7,385 bases of DNA, taken from assembly GCA_023475715.1 (NCBI GenBank), contig JAMCVO010000335.1, forward strand, positions 1 to 7,385, in the 5' to 3' direction. This stretch comes from Actinomycetota bacterium. GTDB lineage: Bacteria > Actinomycetota > Humimicrobiia > Humimicrobiales > Humimicrobiaceae. Position 1 is the first letter of the stretch. The number at the start of each line of letters is the position of its first letter. The notes under the pieces were generated by a model. The model made no database searches, was not told the DNA's origin, and was given only the letters and a program-made list of their open reading frames with translations. A program made the translations under genes and the position numbers. Positions 1 through 6,357 of the stretch are shown here, in pieces.

Positions 1-1
1 G

Positions 2-928
2 GATCTCACAAGTTATTTGGATGCAAATAATGGTGAGTGGAGAAAGCAGATGTATGATTACATACCTGATTTACTTTCGTGGGATGGTAAGGTCTATGCA
101 ATTGCTGCTTCTCTGAATAATCTACAGCTAATGGTAAATAAAGGTTTACTGGAAGAACTGAACCTGAAATCTCCCGAAACTATCAATGACTTAATTGCAA
201 TGGCAGATACACTAAAAGGATCAGGCATAGCTCCCGTTGCATTTGCTACTGCTGATCTTTGGGGTGCAGTGGATATGTTTATGGTATTTGTTCATCAACA
301 GGGAGGCGGAGAAGTTTTAAAGAAAGCAGACGCAGGACAGGAAAAATGGAGCGGCAATCAGATATTTATTAAAGCAATGGAAACCATAAAGCAATTAAAT
401 GATAGTGGAGTATTTATGGAAGGTGCATCGGCAATGAATTTTCATGAAGATGCTTTACCTGTTTGGATACAGGGAAGCACTGTAATGTTATGGCCAGGTG
501 GCAATTTTATAATTCAGGATATTCCTGAGGATATTAAGGCAGATGCAATATGGTTCCCTTCAATGGCTGGTGGGAATAAAATTCTGACAGGTGGTACTGC
601 ATTGGTTTGGGTTGCTTCAAGCAAAACAAAATACCCCGAACTGGCTGTTGATTTATTAAAAGAACTTACAACGCAGCAAACATACGAACTTATGTTTAAA
701 AATGGAATAGCTCCAGCAGGGGATCTGGAAAATGAAGTAATTTCAGCATATCCGCTTGCAGATAAAGTTAACAGCGAACAGGGAGATGCTCAAGACAGGT
801 TTATTTATACTCCTGAAATTTATAATGAGGTTGCTATAGCCGTGCAAGCGTTAATGGCAGGAGATGTTGATGCAGCTGGTGCAGTTGATATGATACAAAA
901 AGCAGCTGATACGGTCAAAAATAAGTAA
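2..928 (+). CDS. Carbohydrate ABC transporter substrate-binding protein, family 1 (5' partial)
   Basis: This is an extracellular solute-binding protein that would capture a sugar-like ligand outside the membrane and deliver it to the two permeases downstream. The frame is open to the left edge: the codons before the TTG at 17 read D-L-T-S-Y-L, a stretch typical of the interior of these proteins, so TTG 17 is not the real start. About 308 residues are visible. Family members usually have 400-450, so the signal peptide (probably a lipoprotein one) and roughly the first 100 residues are missing. Family features seen are the LSWDGKVYAI segment (interdomain region, followed by an LQLMVNK strand), the GSTVMLWPGGNF segment, and the late GGTALVWVASSK...AVDLLKELTTQQTYE block, where the last helices of the C-lobe begin. 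Aromatic residues (Trp, Tyr, Phe) are plentiful, as expected for stacking on sugars. The substrate cannot be read from sequence. Family assignment is firm; sugar class is inferred from the permease type. Confidence 0.93.
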   Translation, partial: DLTSYLDANNGEWRKQMYDYIPDLLSWDGKVYAIAASLNNLQLMVNKGLLEELNLKSPETINDLIAMADTLKGSGIAPVAFATADLWGAVDMFMVFVHQQGGGEVLKKADAGQEKWSGNQIFIKAMETIKQLNDSGVFMEGASAMNFHEDALPVWIQGSTVMLWPGGNFIIQDIPEDIKADAIWFPSMAGGNKILTGGTALVWVASSKTKYPELAVDLLKELTTQQTYELMFKNGIAPAGDLENEVISAYPLADKVNSEQGDAQDRFIYTPEIYNEVAIAVQALMAGDVDAAGAVDMIQKAADTVKNK

Positions 929-971
929 GAAGAGTGGCATATCTTTATATTAAATTATATAACTATATAAA

Positions 972-1009
972 TTGTTCAGCCTATTTTAAAATAATAATAG
1001 GCTGAACAA
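972..1009 (+). promoter_or_regulatory. Intercistronic stem-loop between binding-protein and permease genes
   Basis: A perfect 14-bp inverted repeat, TTGTTCAGCCTATT (972-985) and AATAGGCTGAACAA (996-1009), encloses a 10-base A/T loop. It lies 43 bases after the binding-protein stop and 42 bases before the first permease start. No U-run follows directly. The first T tract (1021-1025, then 1031-1035) begins 11 bases after the stem, so it is not a canonical intrinsic terminator. In many binding-protein-dependent transporters, a stem-loop in this place attenuates read-through or protects the upstream mRNA, so that binding protein exceeds membrane components. That role is inferred here. The rest of the 929-1051 gap is A/T-rich, and I see no convincing promoter in it. 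Confidence 0.72.
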
Positions 1010-1040
1010 AGACTAAAAAATTTTTAATTCTTTTTACTAT

Positions 1041-1045
1041 AAGGG
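1041..1045 (+). promoter_or_regulatory. Ribosome binding site for first permease (decides TTG start)
   Basis: AAGGG sits 6 bases before the TTG at 1052. This supports the TTG start, because the first in-frame ATG (codon 14) falls at the beginning of the first membrane segment and would remove the short basic N-terminal tail. Confidence 0.7.
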
Positions 1046-1051
1046 TTAATT

Positions 1052-1927
1052 TTGAAAAGAACATCATTGGTTAATAATTTAGAAGGATACATGCTGATAC
1101 TGCCAGCCTTGACATTTTATGTTCTATTCATTTTATACCCATTATATAATGTTTTAAAATCAAGCTCGTTCAAACTTAATACGTTAAGCCAACAGGGTTC
1201 ATTTATTGGTTTTCTAAATTATTCTAATTTATTCAAAGATAGTGTTTTTTGGCGGGCACTTCTGAACACATCACTCTATACTATTGCAATCATTTTTCTT
1301 ATTAATTTTTTTGCAATAATTTTTGCAGTTATTATAGACAGAGGAAAGATTAGAGGTAATTATTTTCTAAGAGTTATGTTTTTTATTCCCGCTATCTTGC
1401 CTCCTGTCTTAGTTGGAGCAGCATTTAAAAGAATTTTTGCACCTTTTGGTGCACTTAATATGATTCTATCAAGTATTGGATTGTCTTTCCTGAAACGTAA
1501 CTGGCTTGGAGAACCTTCCTGGGCTTTATTTGCTATAATTGTTACAACTTTATGGCAGAGTGCAGGTTGGAATATGGTTATTTTTCTTGCAAGGTTAAAA
1601 GAAGTTCCAAGAGAATTATATGAAGCTGCAAGCATAGATGGCGCTTCAGAATTGGGAATTATAAGGAAAATAAAACTACCTTTGTTAAAAGAGGCTTTAG
1701 CTATTCTTATTGTATTGAATATTATTGGTGGTTTTAAGGTATTTGACTTGGTATATGTAATGACCGGGGGAGGTCCTGCACATAAAACAGAAGTGTTAAC
1801 TTCCTTCCTGTATTATCAGGCTTTTAATTTCCATAATTATGGATATGCAAGTTCGATTGCTGTAGTAATGTTAGTAATAATGCTTCTTTTTTCATGGTTG
1901 CGAATAAAAGGTACTTTAAAGGGTTAA
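1052..1927 (+). CDS. Carbohydrate ABC transporter permease, MalF/UgpA type
   Basis: One of two integral membrane subunits of a CUT1-type sugar importer (binding-protein-dependent transport inner membrane component). The 291 residues match the short six-helix form usual in Firmicutes, without the long N-terminal extension of E. coli MalF. Hydrophobic segments lie near residues 14-35, 69-95, 106-127, 157-180, 213-235 and 264-283. The cytoplasmic EAA loop, which docks on the ATPase, is at 191-210 and fits EAA-x3-G-x9-I-x-LP fully (E191-A-A, G197, I207, L209-P210). The MTGGGP motif at 237-242, followed by KTEVL, is characteristic of the UgpA/MalF branch. The start is TTG with AAGGG upstream. The second permease begins 3 bases after its stop, so the two are translationally linked and should form a heterodimer. 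The solute is unknown. Confidence 0.94.
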   Translation: MKRTSLVNNLEGYMLILPALTFYVLFILYPLYNVLKSSSFKLNTLSQQGSFIGFLNYSNLFKDSVFWRALLNTSLYTIAIIFLINFFAIIFAVIIDRGKIRGNYFLRVMFFIPAILPPVLVGAAFKRIFAPFGALNMILSSIGLSFLKRNWLGEPSWALFAIIVTTLWQSAGWNMVIFLARLKEVPRELYEAASIDGASELGIIRKIKLPLLKEALAILIVLNIIGGFKVFDLVYVMTGGGPAHKTEVLTSFLYYQAFNFHNYGYASSIAVVMLVIMLLFSWLRIKGTLKG

Positions 1928-1930
1928 AGA

Positions 1931-2809
1931 ATGTTAAAAAACAGGATAAAAATAAATCAAGGTTCAAAAGCACTTAATATTTTTGAGTATCTCATAATGT
2001 ATGGATGGTTAATTTTAGTATTATTTCCTTTTATATGGATGATATCCTTGTCTTTAAGAAAAACACAGGGAGTATTTAAAAATCTTTTTTTCCAGAGTTT
2101 TAAAGAAATAACTTTTGAAAATTATTACTATTTATTTAAAGGCGAGTTTCCATACAGAAAAATACAAGTATTTTTTTTAAATGCTTTGAAAAACAGCTTC
2201 ATAGTTACAGTAATAACAGTTATATTCATATTAATCATTGCGATACTTGCGGGTTATGCTTTTTCAAAATTAAAATTTTATGGCAGAAGCGCAAGTTTTT
2301 ATTTTATTCTTGCAGGGATGATGGTTCCTGTTCAGGTTATTATGTTGCCGCTTTTTAAAGTTGTTAAGATTTTCGGAATTCAAAACAGTCTTTTAAGTAT
2401 CATTTTACCTTATATTGCTATAGGCCTGCCATTAAGTATTTTTCTGTTCACAGGATTTTTTAAAAATATCCCTAATGCCCTTATTGAAGCAGCCAGGATA
2501 GAAGGGGCAAACAATATTCAAATTCTATTAAAAATAATATTACCTTTGTCTAAACCGGTAATAGGTGCAAATGTAATATTTCAGTTTATGTTCAACTGGA
2601 ATGAGTTTTCATTAGCATTGGTGTTACTTCAAAAAGCGAATTTGTATACTCTTCCACTTGAGATAACTAAAGTTCAAGGTCAATATATGACGCCATGGAA
2701 TATTTTTGCTACTACAGCAATGGCAGCTATTATTCCAATTATTATTGTGTACCTGATATTTCAAAAACAATTTGTTTCAGGTTTAACAGCTGGTGCAATA
2801 AAAGAATAA
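1931..2809 (+). CDS. Carbohydrate ABC transporter permease, MalG/UgpE type
   Basis: Second membrane subunit of the same importer, 292 residues, which is normal length for MalG/UgpE-like proteins. Hydrophobic segments are near residues 19-42, 88-112, 121-145, 152-175, 208-232 and 258-277. The EAA loop is at 186-205 (E186-A-A, G192, I202, L204-P205), again intact for contact with an ATPase. The WNEFSLAL segment near 223-230 and the C-terminal FVSGLTAGAIKE tail are typical of this branch. Its ATG is preceded by AAAGGG (1918-1923), which lies in the last codons of the first permease, 7 bases upstream. It ends in a double stop, TAATAA. No ATP-binding subunit follows, as is common where a shared MsmX/MsmK-type ATPase serves several sugar importers. 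That sharing is inferred. Confidence 0.94.
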   Translation: MLKNRIKINQGSKALNIFEYLIMYGWLILVLFPFIWMISLSLRKTQGVFKNLFFQSFKEITFENYYYLFKGEFPYRKIQVFFLNALKNSFIVTVITVIFILIIAILAGYAFSKLKFYGRSASFYFILAGMMVPVQVIMLPLFKVVKIFGIQNSLLSIILPYIAIGLPLSIFLFTGFFKNIPNALIEAARIEGANNIQILLKIILPLSKPVIGANVIFQFMFNWNEFSLALVLLQKANLYTLPLEITKVQGQYMTPWNIFATTAMAAIIPIIIVYLIFQKQFVSGLTAGAIKE

Positions 2810-2813
2810 TAAG

Positions 2814-2885
2814 GAAAGGATGTTATTTGAATTCAAGAGATATTTTTCTGAATGTATTGAATTTTGAAAAAGGTCAGCAAACTTT
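2814..2885 (+). repeat. Duplicated translation-start region, copy 1
   Basis: These 72 bases match 4095-4166 at 63 positions without gaps. The match covers the ribosome binding site (AAAGGA, 2815-2820), the 6-base spacer, the TTG start (2827) and the first 19-20 codons. It shows that the two URO-D-like genes arose by tandem duplication including the leader. The start codon lies within the perfect palindrome TTGAATTCAA (2827-2836). Confidence 0.8.
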
Positions 2886-4089
2886 GAAATGGGAATATGC
2901 TTATTGGGGGTCTACAATAAAAAATTGGTATAAACAAGGATTGCCGGAAAAAAGCTATCCAAAGATACCTACGACGATATCAACAATTACTGCATCTCTC
3001 TATACTGCGGCTTGGACATATAATTGGAAGAAGAATGGAGCTAATAAGAATACTAAAATAGAAATTGGAGATGGTTTAGCAGTATGGGGCAATGTTTATC
3101 GTCCATCACAGGGCTTTCCAATCGATAAAGACGTAGGCGAATTCTTTAATTTTGACAAATCAGTTATTTTAATAGATGTAGAGCAGTTGCTTTATCCTCA
3201 TTTTGAAATAAAAATACTGGAGGAGGACAATGCTAAACTTATCTATATTGATTTAGATGGAGTAAAGCGAGTGTTTCAAAAAATGGAATCGACAATTCCT
3301 ACAGCTATAGATTGGCCAATTAAAGACTGGGGCAGCTGGAATAAAATAAAAGAAGAAAGACTTAGATTAGATAATATTAAGGGCAGATTCCCTGATAAGT
3401 GGGATGATCTTATAACGGAATATAAAAATAGAGACTACCCGTTAGCGCTTGGAGGATATCCATTAGGAATATTTGGTACACTTGCTCACTTGATAGGATA
3501 TGAAAAATTATTTTATTATTACTATGATAAACCAGATCTTTTGAAAGATATCTTAAATACCCTTACTAATATTTGGATAGCAGTTTGGGAAGAGGTAATA
3601 TCACGGGTAGAAATAGATTGTATCCATATATGGGAAGATGTATCCACTGGTACCGCATCAATGATTTCTCCGGCTATATTCAAAGAGTTCATGGCACCTT
3701 ATTATAAAAGACTAACAAACTTTTTAAAGGGTAAGGGTGTAAATATTATACTCCTAGATACAGATGGGGATTGTAGTGAACTCATTCCATTATTTTTAGA
3801 TTCGGGAATTACAGGTCTTTGGCCAATGGAGGTTAGTGCTGGAATGAATGTACTTGCAATAAGAAAAAAATATCCCAAGCTTCAAATTATGGGTGGAATA
3901 TCAAAATTAAATATTGCGCTTGGGAATGAACAAATAGATAAATTTTTAGAACCAGTTGGATGGTTGTTGGAACAAGGCGGTTACATTCCGTTTGGAGATC
4001 ATTCGATTCCCCCTCAGGTTCCATGGAAATATTTTAAGTATTACAGGGAAAAACTTAATCATATGATTGATAAAAAGGTAAACCGATAA
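2827..4089 (+). CDS. URO-D superfamily protein (methyltransferase/decarboxylase-like), paralog 1
   Basis: A 420-residue cytoplasmic protein of the uroporphyrinogen decarboxylase superfamily, which holds HemE and the MtaA/MtbA/CmuA corrinoid methyltransferases. The TTG start is chosen because AAAGGA lies 6 bases upstream and because the N-terminus MNSRDIFLNVLNFEK then aligns with the downstream paralog. The frame is open back to 2695, but that would overlap the permease by 115 bases with an unrelated Tyr/Cys-rich N-terminus. Visible features are L20-KWEYAYWGSTI (20-31), a variable region about 40-100, LDGVKRVF (143-150), a WED pair (269-271) ahead of the conserved ISP-x3-KEFM-x-PYYKRL block (280-296), DTDG (311-314), GGISK (356-360) and DHSIPP (391-396). 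The HemE N-terminal arginine motif and the methyltransferase His-x-Cys...Cys zinc site are both absent. No corrinoid protein is nearby. The reaction is unknown; it is not heme synthesis. Confidence 0.88.
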   Translation: MNSRDIFLNVLNFEKGQQTLKWEYAYWGSTIKNWYKQGLPEKSYPKIPTTISTITASLYTAAWTYNWKKNGANKNTKIEIGDGLAVWGNVYRPSQGFPIDKDVGEFFNFDKSVILIDVEQLLYPHFEIKILEEDNAKLIYIDLDGVKRVFQKMESTIPTAIDWPIKDWGSWNKIKEERLRLDNIKGRFPDKWDDLITEYKNRDYPLALGGYPLGIFGTLAHLIGYEKLFYYYYDKPDLLKDILNTLTNIWIAVWEEVISRVEIDCIHIWEDVSTGTASMISPAIFKEFMAPYYKRLTNFLKGKGVNIILLDTDGDCSELIPLFLDSGITGLWPMEVSAGMNVLAIRKKYPKLQIMGGISKLNIALGNEQIDKFLEPVGWLLEQGGYIPFGDHSIPPQVPWKYFKYYREKLNHMIDKKVNR

Positions 4090-4094
4090 AAAAA

Positions 4095-4166
4095 GAAAGG
4101 ATATTATTTGAATTCAAGAGAAATTTTTATAAGAGTATTGAATTTTGAAAAAAGTCAACGAACTTT
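4095..4166 (+). repeat. Duplicated translation-start region, copy 2
   Basis: Second copy of the leader seen at 2814-2885: AAAGGA (4096-4101), 6-base spacer, TTG (4108), palindrome TTGAATTCAA (4108-4117) and the first 19-20 codons, 63 of 72 bases identical. The equal spacing supports the TTG start in both genes. Confidence 0.8.
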
Positions 4167-5292
4167 AAAATGGGAATTTGGTTTTTGGGGTGGAACAATA
4201 AAAAGATGGAGAAACGAAGGTTATAATGGAAAAACAATGTTTGCGAGAGATATATTGTATGGAGAATTTATTAATGGACCAGGTATCCAATATCCTATGC
4301 CGAGTTATGATGAAAATGTTCTTTTTGCAACAGATCTCAAGGAGATATTCAAATTAGATAACGGATCAGCTCCGTTTCCTTTTAACTGGTTTTATTATCC
4401 AAGATTTGAAAAAGTAGTTCTTGAACAAACTGATGAAAAAGTAAAATACATTGGTTTAGATGGTATTACAAGAATTGCTTTCAAAGATGAAAGAAGTGTG
4501 CCTTTATGGATTGGTCATCCTATAAGAAATGAAGCAGATTGGGAAAAAATAAAAAATGAAAAATTAAACCTTTTAAATTTTAATGAGAGATTTACTGTAA
4601 AGGATATTAAAAGTGCAGTAAAAGAATTAAAAGATAGAGATTTTCCTCTTATTCTTTATGGTTCACCGATAGGATTCTTTGGAATTCTAAGGTTTATGAT
4701 TGGAGAAGAAAATTTATATTTATGGTATTACGACAGACCTGATTTTATTAAGAAAATAATTGAATATCTATGTGAATTATGGTTAAGCATAGCAGAAGAA
4801 CTAACTTCAATAATAGATTTTGATTACGGTTATTTTTTTGAGGATATGGCATATAACAATGGTTCTCTAATCAGTCCGTCTGTTTTTAAAGAGTTTATGA
4901 TGCCTTATTATAAAAGATTAGTTAATTTTGCTAAATTGAGAGGTGTCAAACATTTTATAGTGGATTCTGATGGATTTGTTGAGGATCTTATCCCTTTATT
5001 TATTGAATGTGGGATAACAGGAATGCTGCCATTTGAAATTCGGGCGGGAAACAATATAGAAAGAATTAGAAAAAACTACCCTAAATTTCAAATTTTGGGT
5101 GGTATTGATAAAACTGCTTTAGAAAGCATAGAAAAAATTGATTTGGAATTAGAGAAAGTTAAAAGAATGGTCTCTCTTGGTGGATTTATTCCTTATGTTG
5201 ATCATGCTGTTCCTCCGAATATAAGCTGGAACAATTTTAAATATTATAGGAATAAATTGAATGATATTATTGATGATTCAAAAGTATTATAA
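4108..5292 (+). CDS. URO-D superfamily protein (methyltransferase/decarboxylase-like), paralog 2
   Basis: A 394-residue paralog of the preceding gene, beginning 18 bases after it. Both ends align closely: MNSREIFIRVLNFEKSQRTLKWEFGFWGGTI at the start and the NNFKYYRNKLN helix at the end. Residues about 40-95 differ strongly and are some 25 residues shorter. Conserved sites are FED (244-246) before LISPSVFKEFMMPYYKRL (254-271), DSDG (286-289), GGIDK (331-335) and DHAVPP (365-370). These correspond one-to-one with the sites in paralog 1, suggesting the same chemistry, with the variable region possibly setting substrate or partner choice. As in paralog 1, the HemE arginine motif and the His-x-Cys...Cys zinc ligands are missing. 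The two could form a heterodimer or act in sequence; the sequence does not decide. The hydrolase gene follows after 16 bases, so the products probably share a pathway. Confidence 0.88.
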   Translation: MNSREIFIRVLNFEKSQRTLKWEFGFWGGTIKRWRNEGYNGKTMFARDILYGEFINGPGIQYPMPSYDENVLFATDLKEIFKLDNGSAPFPFNWFYYPRFEKVVLEQTDEKVKYIGLDGITRIAFKDERSVPLWIGHPIRNEADWEKIKNEKLNLLNFNERFTVKDIKSAVKELKDRDFPLILYGSPIGFFGILRFMIGEENLYLWYYDRPDFIKKIIEYLCELWLSIAEELTSIIDFDYGYFFEDMAYNNGSLISPSVFKEFMMPYYKRLVNFAKLRGVKHFIVDSDGFVEDLIPLFIECGITGMLPFEIRAGNNIERIRKNYPKFQILGGIDKTALESIEKIDLELEKVKRMVSLGGFIPYVDHAVPPNISWNNFKYYRNKLNDIIDDSKVL

Positions 5293-5308
5293 AGCAATTG
5301 GAGTTTAA

Positions 5309-6349
5309 ATGTCAGTAATAACAGTCCAAGGACTGAAAGACGAAAATGACTTGGGTATGATATCACCCCATGAACATATTTTTATCGATATTAGAAATCA
5401 GGCAGATGTATCTACAGAGACAAGCAATGCTGCTTTATCAGAAATTAAAGTGTCAATAACCAATTTGGACATTCTTTCCAGGAATCCATATGCAATAAGA
5501 GATAATTTAGTTCTCAATGATATTTATTTGGCAGAGGAAGAACTTTCATATTTTAAAGAAATGGGAGGAAATACTATTGTTGATGCTACTCCTAAAGATA
5601 TCGGAAGAGATCCTTCGGCTCTATATAAGATTTCCCAGTCTTTAGATTTAAATATCATTGCAGGTACAGGATATTATACACAGGACACTCATTGTGAAGA
5701 AGTGGATATTTTGTCGGTTGAAGAAATATCTTTAAAAATTGAAAAAGATATTTTAGAGGGTATGGATGATACTCATATAAGAGCAGGAGTTATCGGAGAA
5801 ATAGGCTTGAGCAGGGGGATACTTAATAATGAAATGAAAGTATTAAAGGCATCCGGAATGGTTCAAAAAAAAACCGGAGCAGGGATTTTAGTACACACAT
5901 ATCCATGGTCAAGAGATGGTATCAAAGCAATAAAGATATTAGAGAAAACGAAATGTAATGTTAAAAAAATATGTATATGCCATATAGATATTGATATTGA
6001 TTTAGAATATTGCACAAAACTCTGCTCCAGAGGCGTATATATTGAATTTGATAATTTCGGGAAAGAATATTATTTATCTAAAAGAGATGCCGGTTTTGCT
6101 GGAGGAGCATTCGCACGGGATATTGAGAGAGTAAGGACTATTAAGGTTTTAATTGAAAAAGGTTTTATAAATAATATTTTAATTTCAAATGATATATGCT
6201 TAAAAACACTTCTACACAGGTATGGTGGATGGGGATATGACCATATTATAACTAATATTCAGCCAATGATGCTTGATGAAGGAATTTCTCCAGAGGAAAT
6301 TAATTTAATGTTTAAAGAAAACCCTAAAAATTTTTTGAATATTAAATAG
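5309..6349 (+). CDS. Phosphotriesterase/lactonase-family binuclear metallohydrolase (COG1735)
   Basis: A 346-residue amidohydrolase-superfamily enzyme of the phosphotriesterase (Php/PLL) family, slightly longer than the usual 290-330. The complete binuclear metal site is visible: H21 and H23 (PHEH), E164 in VIGEIG (the bridging carboxylate, Glu as in Php-type proteins rather than the carbamylated Lys of the classical phosphotriesterase), H196 in LVHT, H225 in CHID, and D295 in SNDI. The family's late YGGWGYDHI motif (305-313) and the closing ENPKNFLNI helix are present. It should therefore be an active cytoplasmic hydrolase. Characterised bacterial COG1735 relatives hydrolyse sugar lactones, some phosphorylated, and others act on acyl-homoserine lactones or related esters. 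Sugar context makes a lactonase the first guess, but this is inferred. ATG is preceded by GGAG (5300-5303), 5 bases away. It is the last gene of the rightward operon. Confidence 0.9.
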   Translation: MSVITVQGLKDENDLGMISPHEHIFIDIRNQADVSTETSNAALSEIKVSITNLDILSRNPYAIRDNLVLNDIYLAEEELSYFKEMGGNTIVDATPKDIGRDPSALYKISQSLDLNIIAGTGYYTQDTHCEEVDILSVEEISLKIEKDILEGMDDTHIRAGVIGEIGLSRGILNNEMKVLKASGMVQKKTGAGILVHTYPWSRDGIKAIKILEKTKCNVKKICICHIDIDIDLEYCTKLCSRGVYIEFDNFGKEYYLSKRDAGFAGGAFARDIERVRTIKVLIEKGFINNILISNDICLKTLLHRYGGWGYDHIITNIQPMMLDEGISPEEINLMFKENPKNFLNIK

Positions 6350-6357
6350 TAGAATAA

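Noticed and set aside
17..19. TTG as the start of the binding protein
   Set aside because: The frame is open to the left edge and the residues before it fit the interior of the family. A start here would lack a signal peptide, which an exported binding protein needs.
1002..1040. Promoter before the first permease (CTGAAC ... TACTAT)
   Set aside because: The spacing between the two elements is 27 bases, far from 17, and the -35-like element lies inside the stem-loop. A/T-rich gaps produce such matches by chance.
1360..1635. 91-codon open frame on the minus strand
   Set aside because: It lies entirely within the first permease, has no ribosome binding site or family resemblance, and is a shadow of the real gene.
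2695..2826. Upstream extension of paralog 1 (open frame adding 44 residues)
   Set aside because: It overlaps the second permease in another frame, encodes an unrelated Tyr/Cys-rich sequence and lacks the ribosome binding site. TTG 2827 with AAAGGA matches the downstream paralog exactly.
2827..2836. TTGAATTCAA as a LacI-family operator
   Set aside because: It lacks the central CG common to LacI-family operators, overlaps coding sequence, and is explained by conserved start codons. No other LacI-type operator was found in the window.
2827..5292. HemE (uroporphyrinogen decarboxylase of heme synthesis)
   Set aside because: The N-terminal arginine motif that binds the porphyrin carboxylates is missing, the proteins are longer than usual HemE, there are two copies, and the context is sugar transport with no heme genes.
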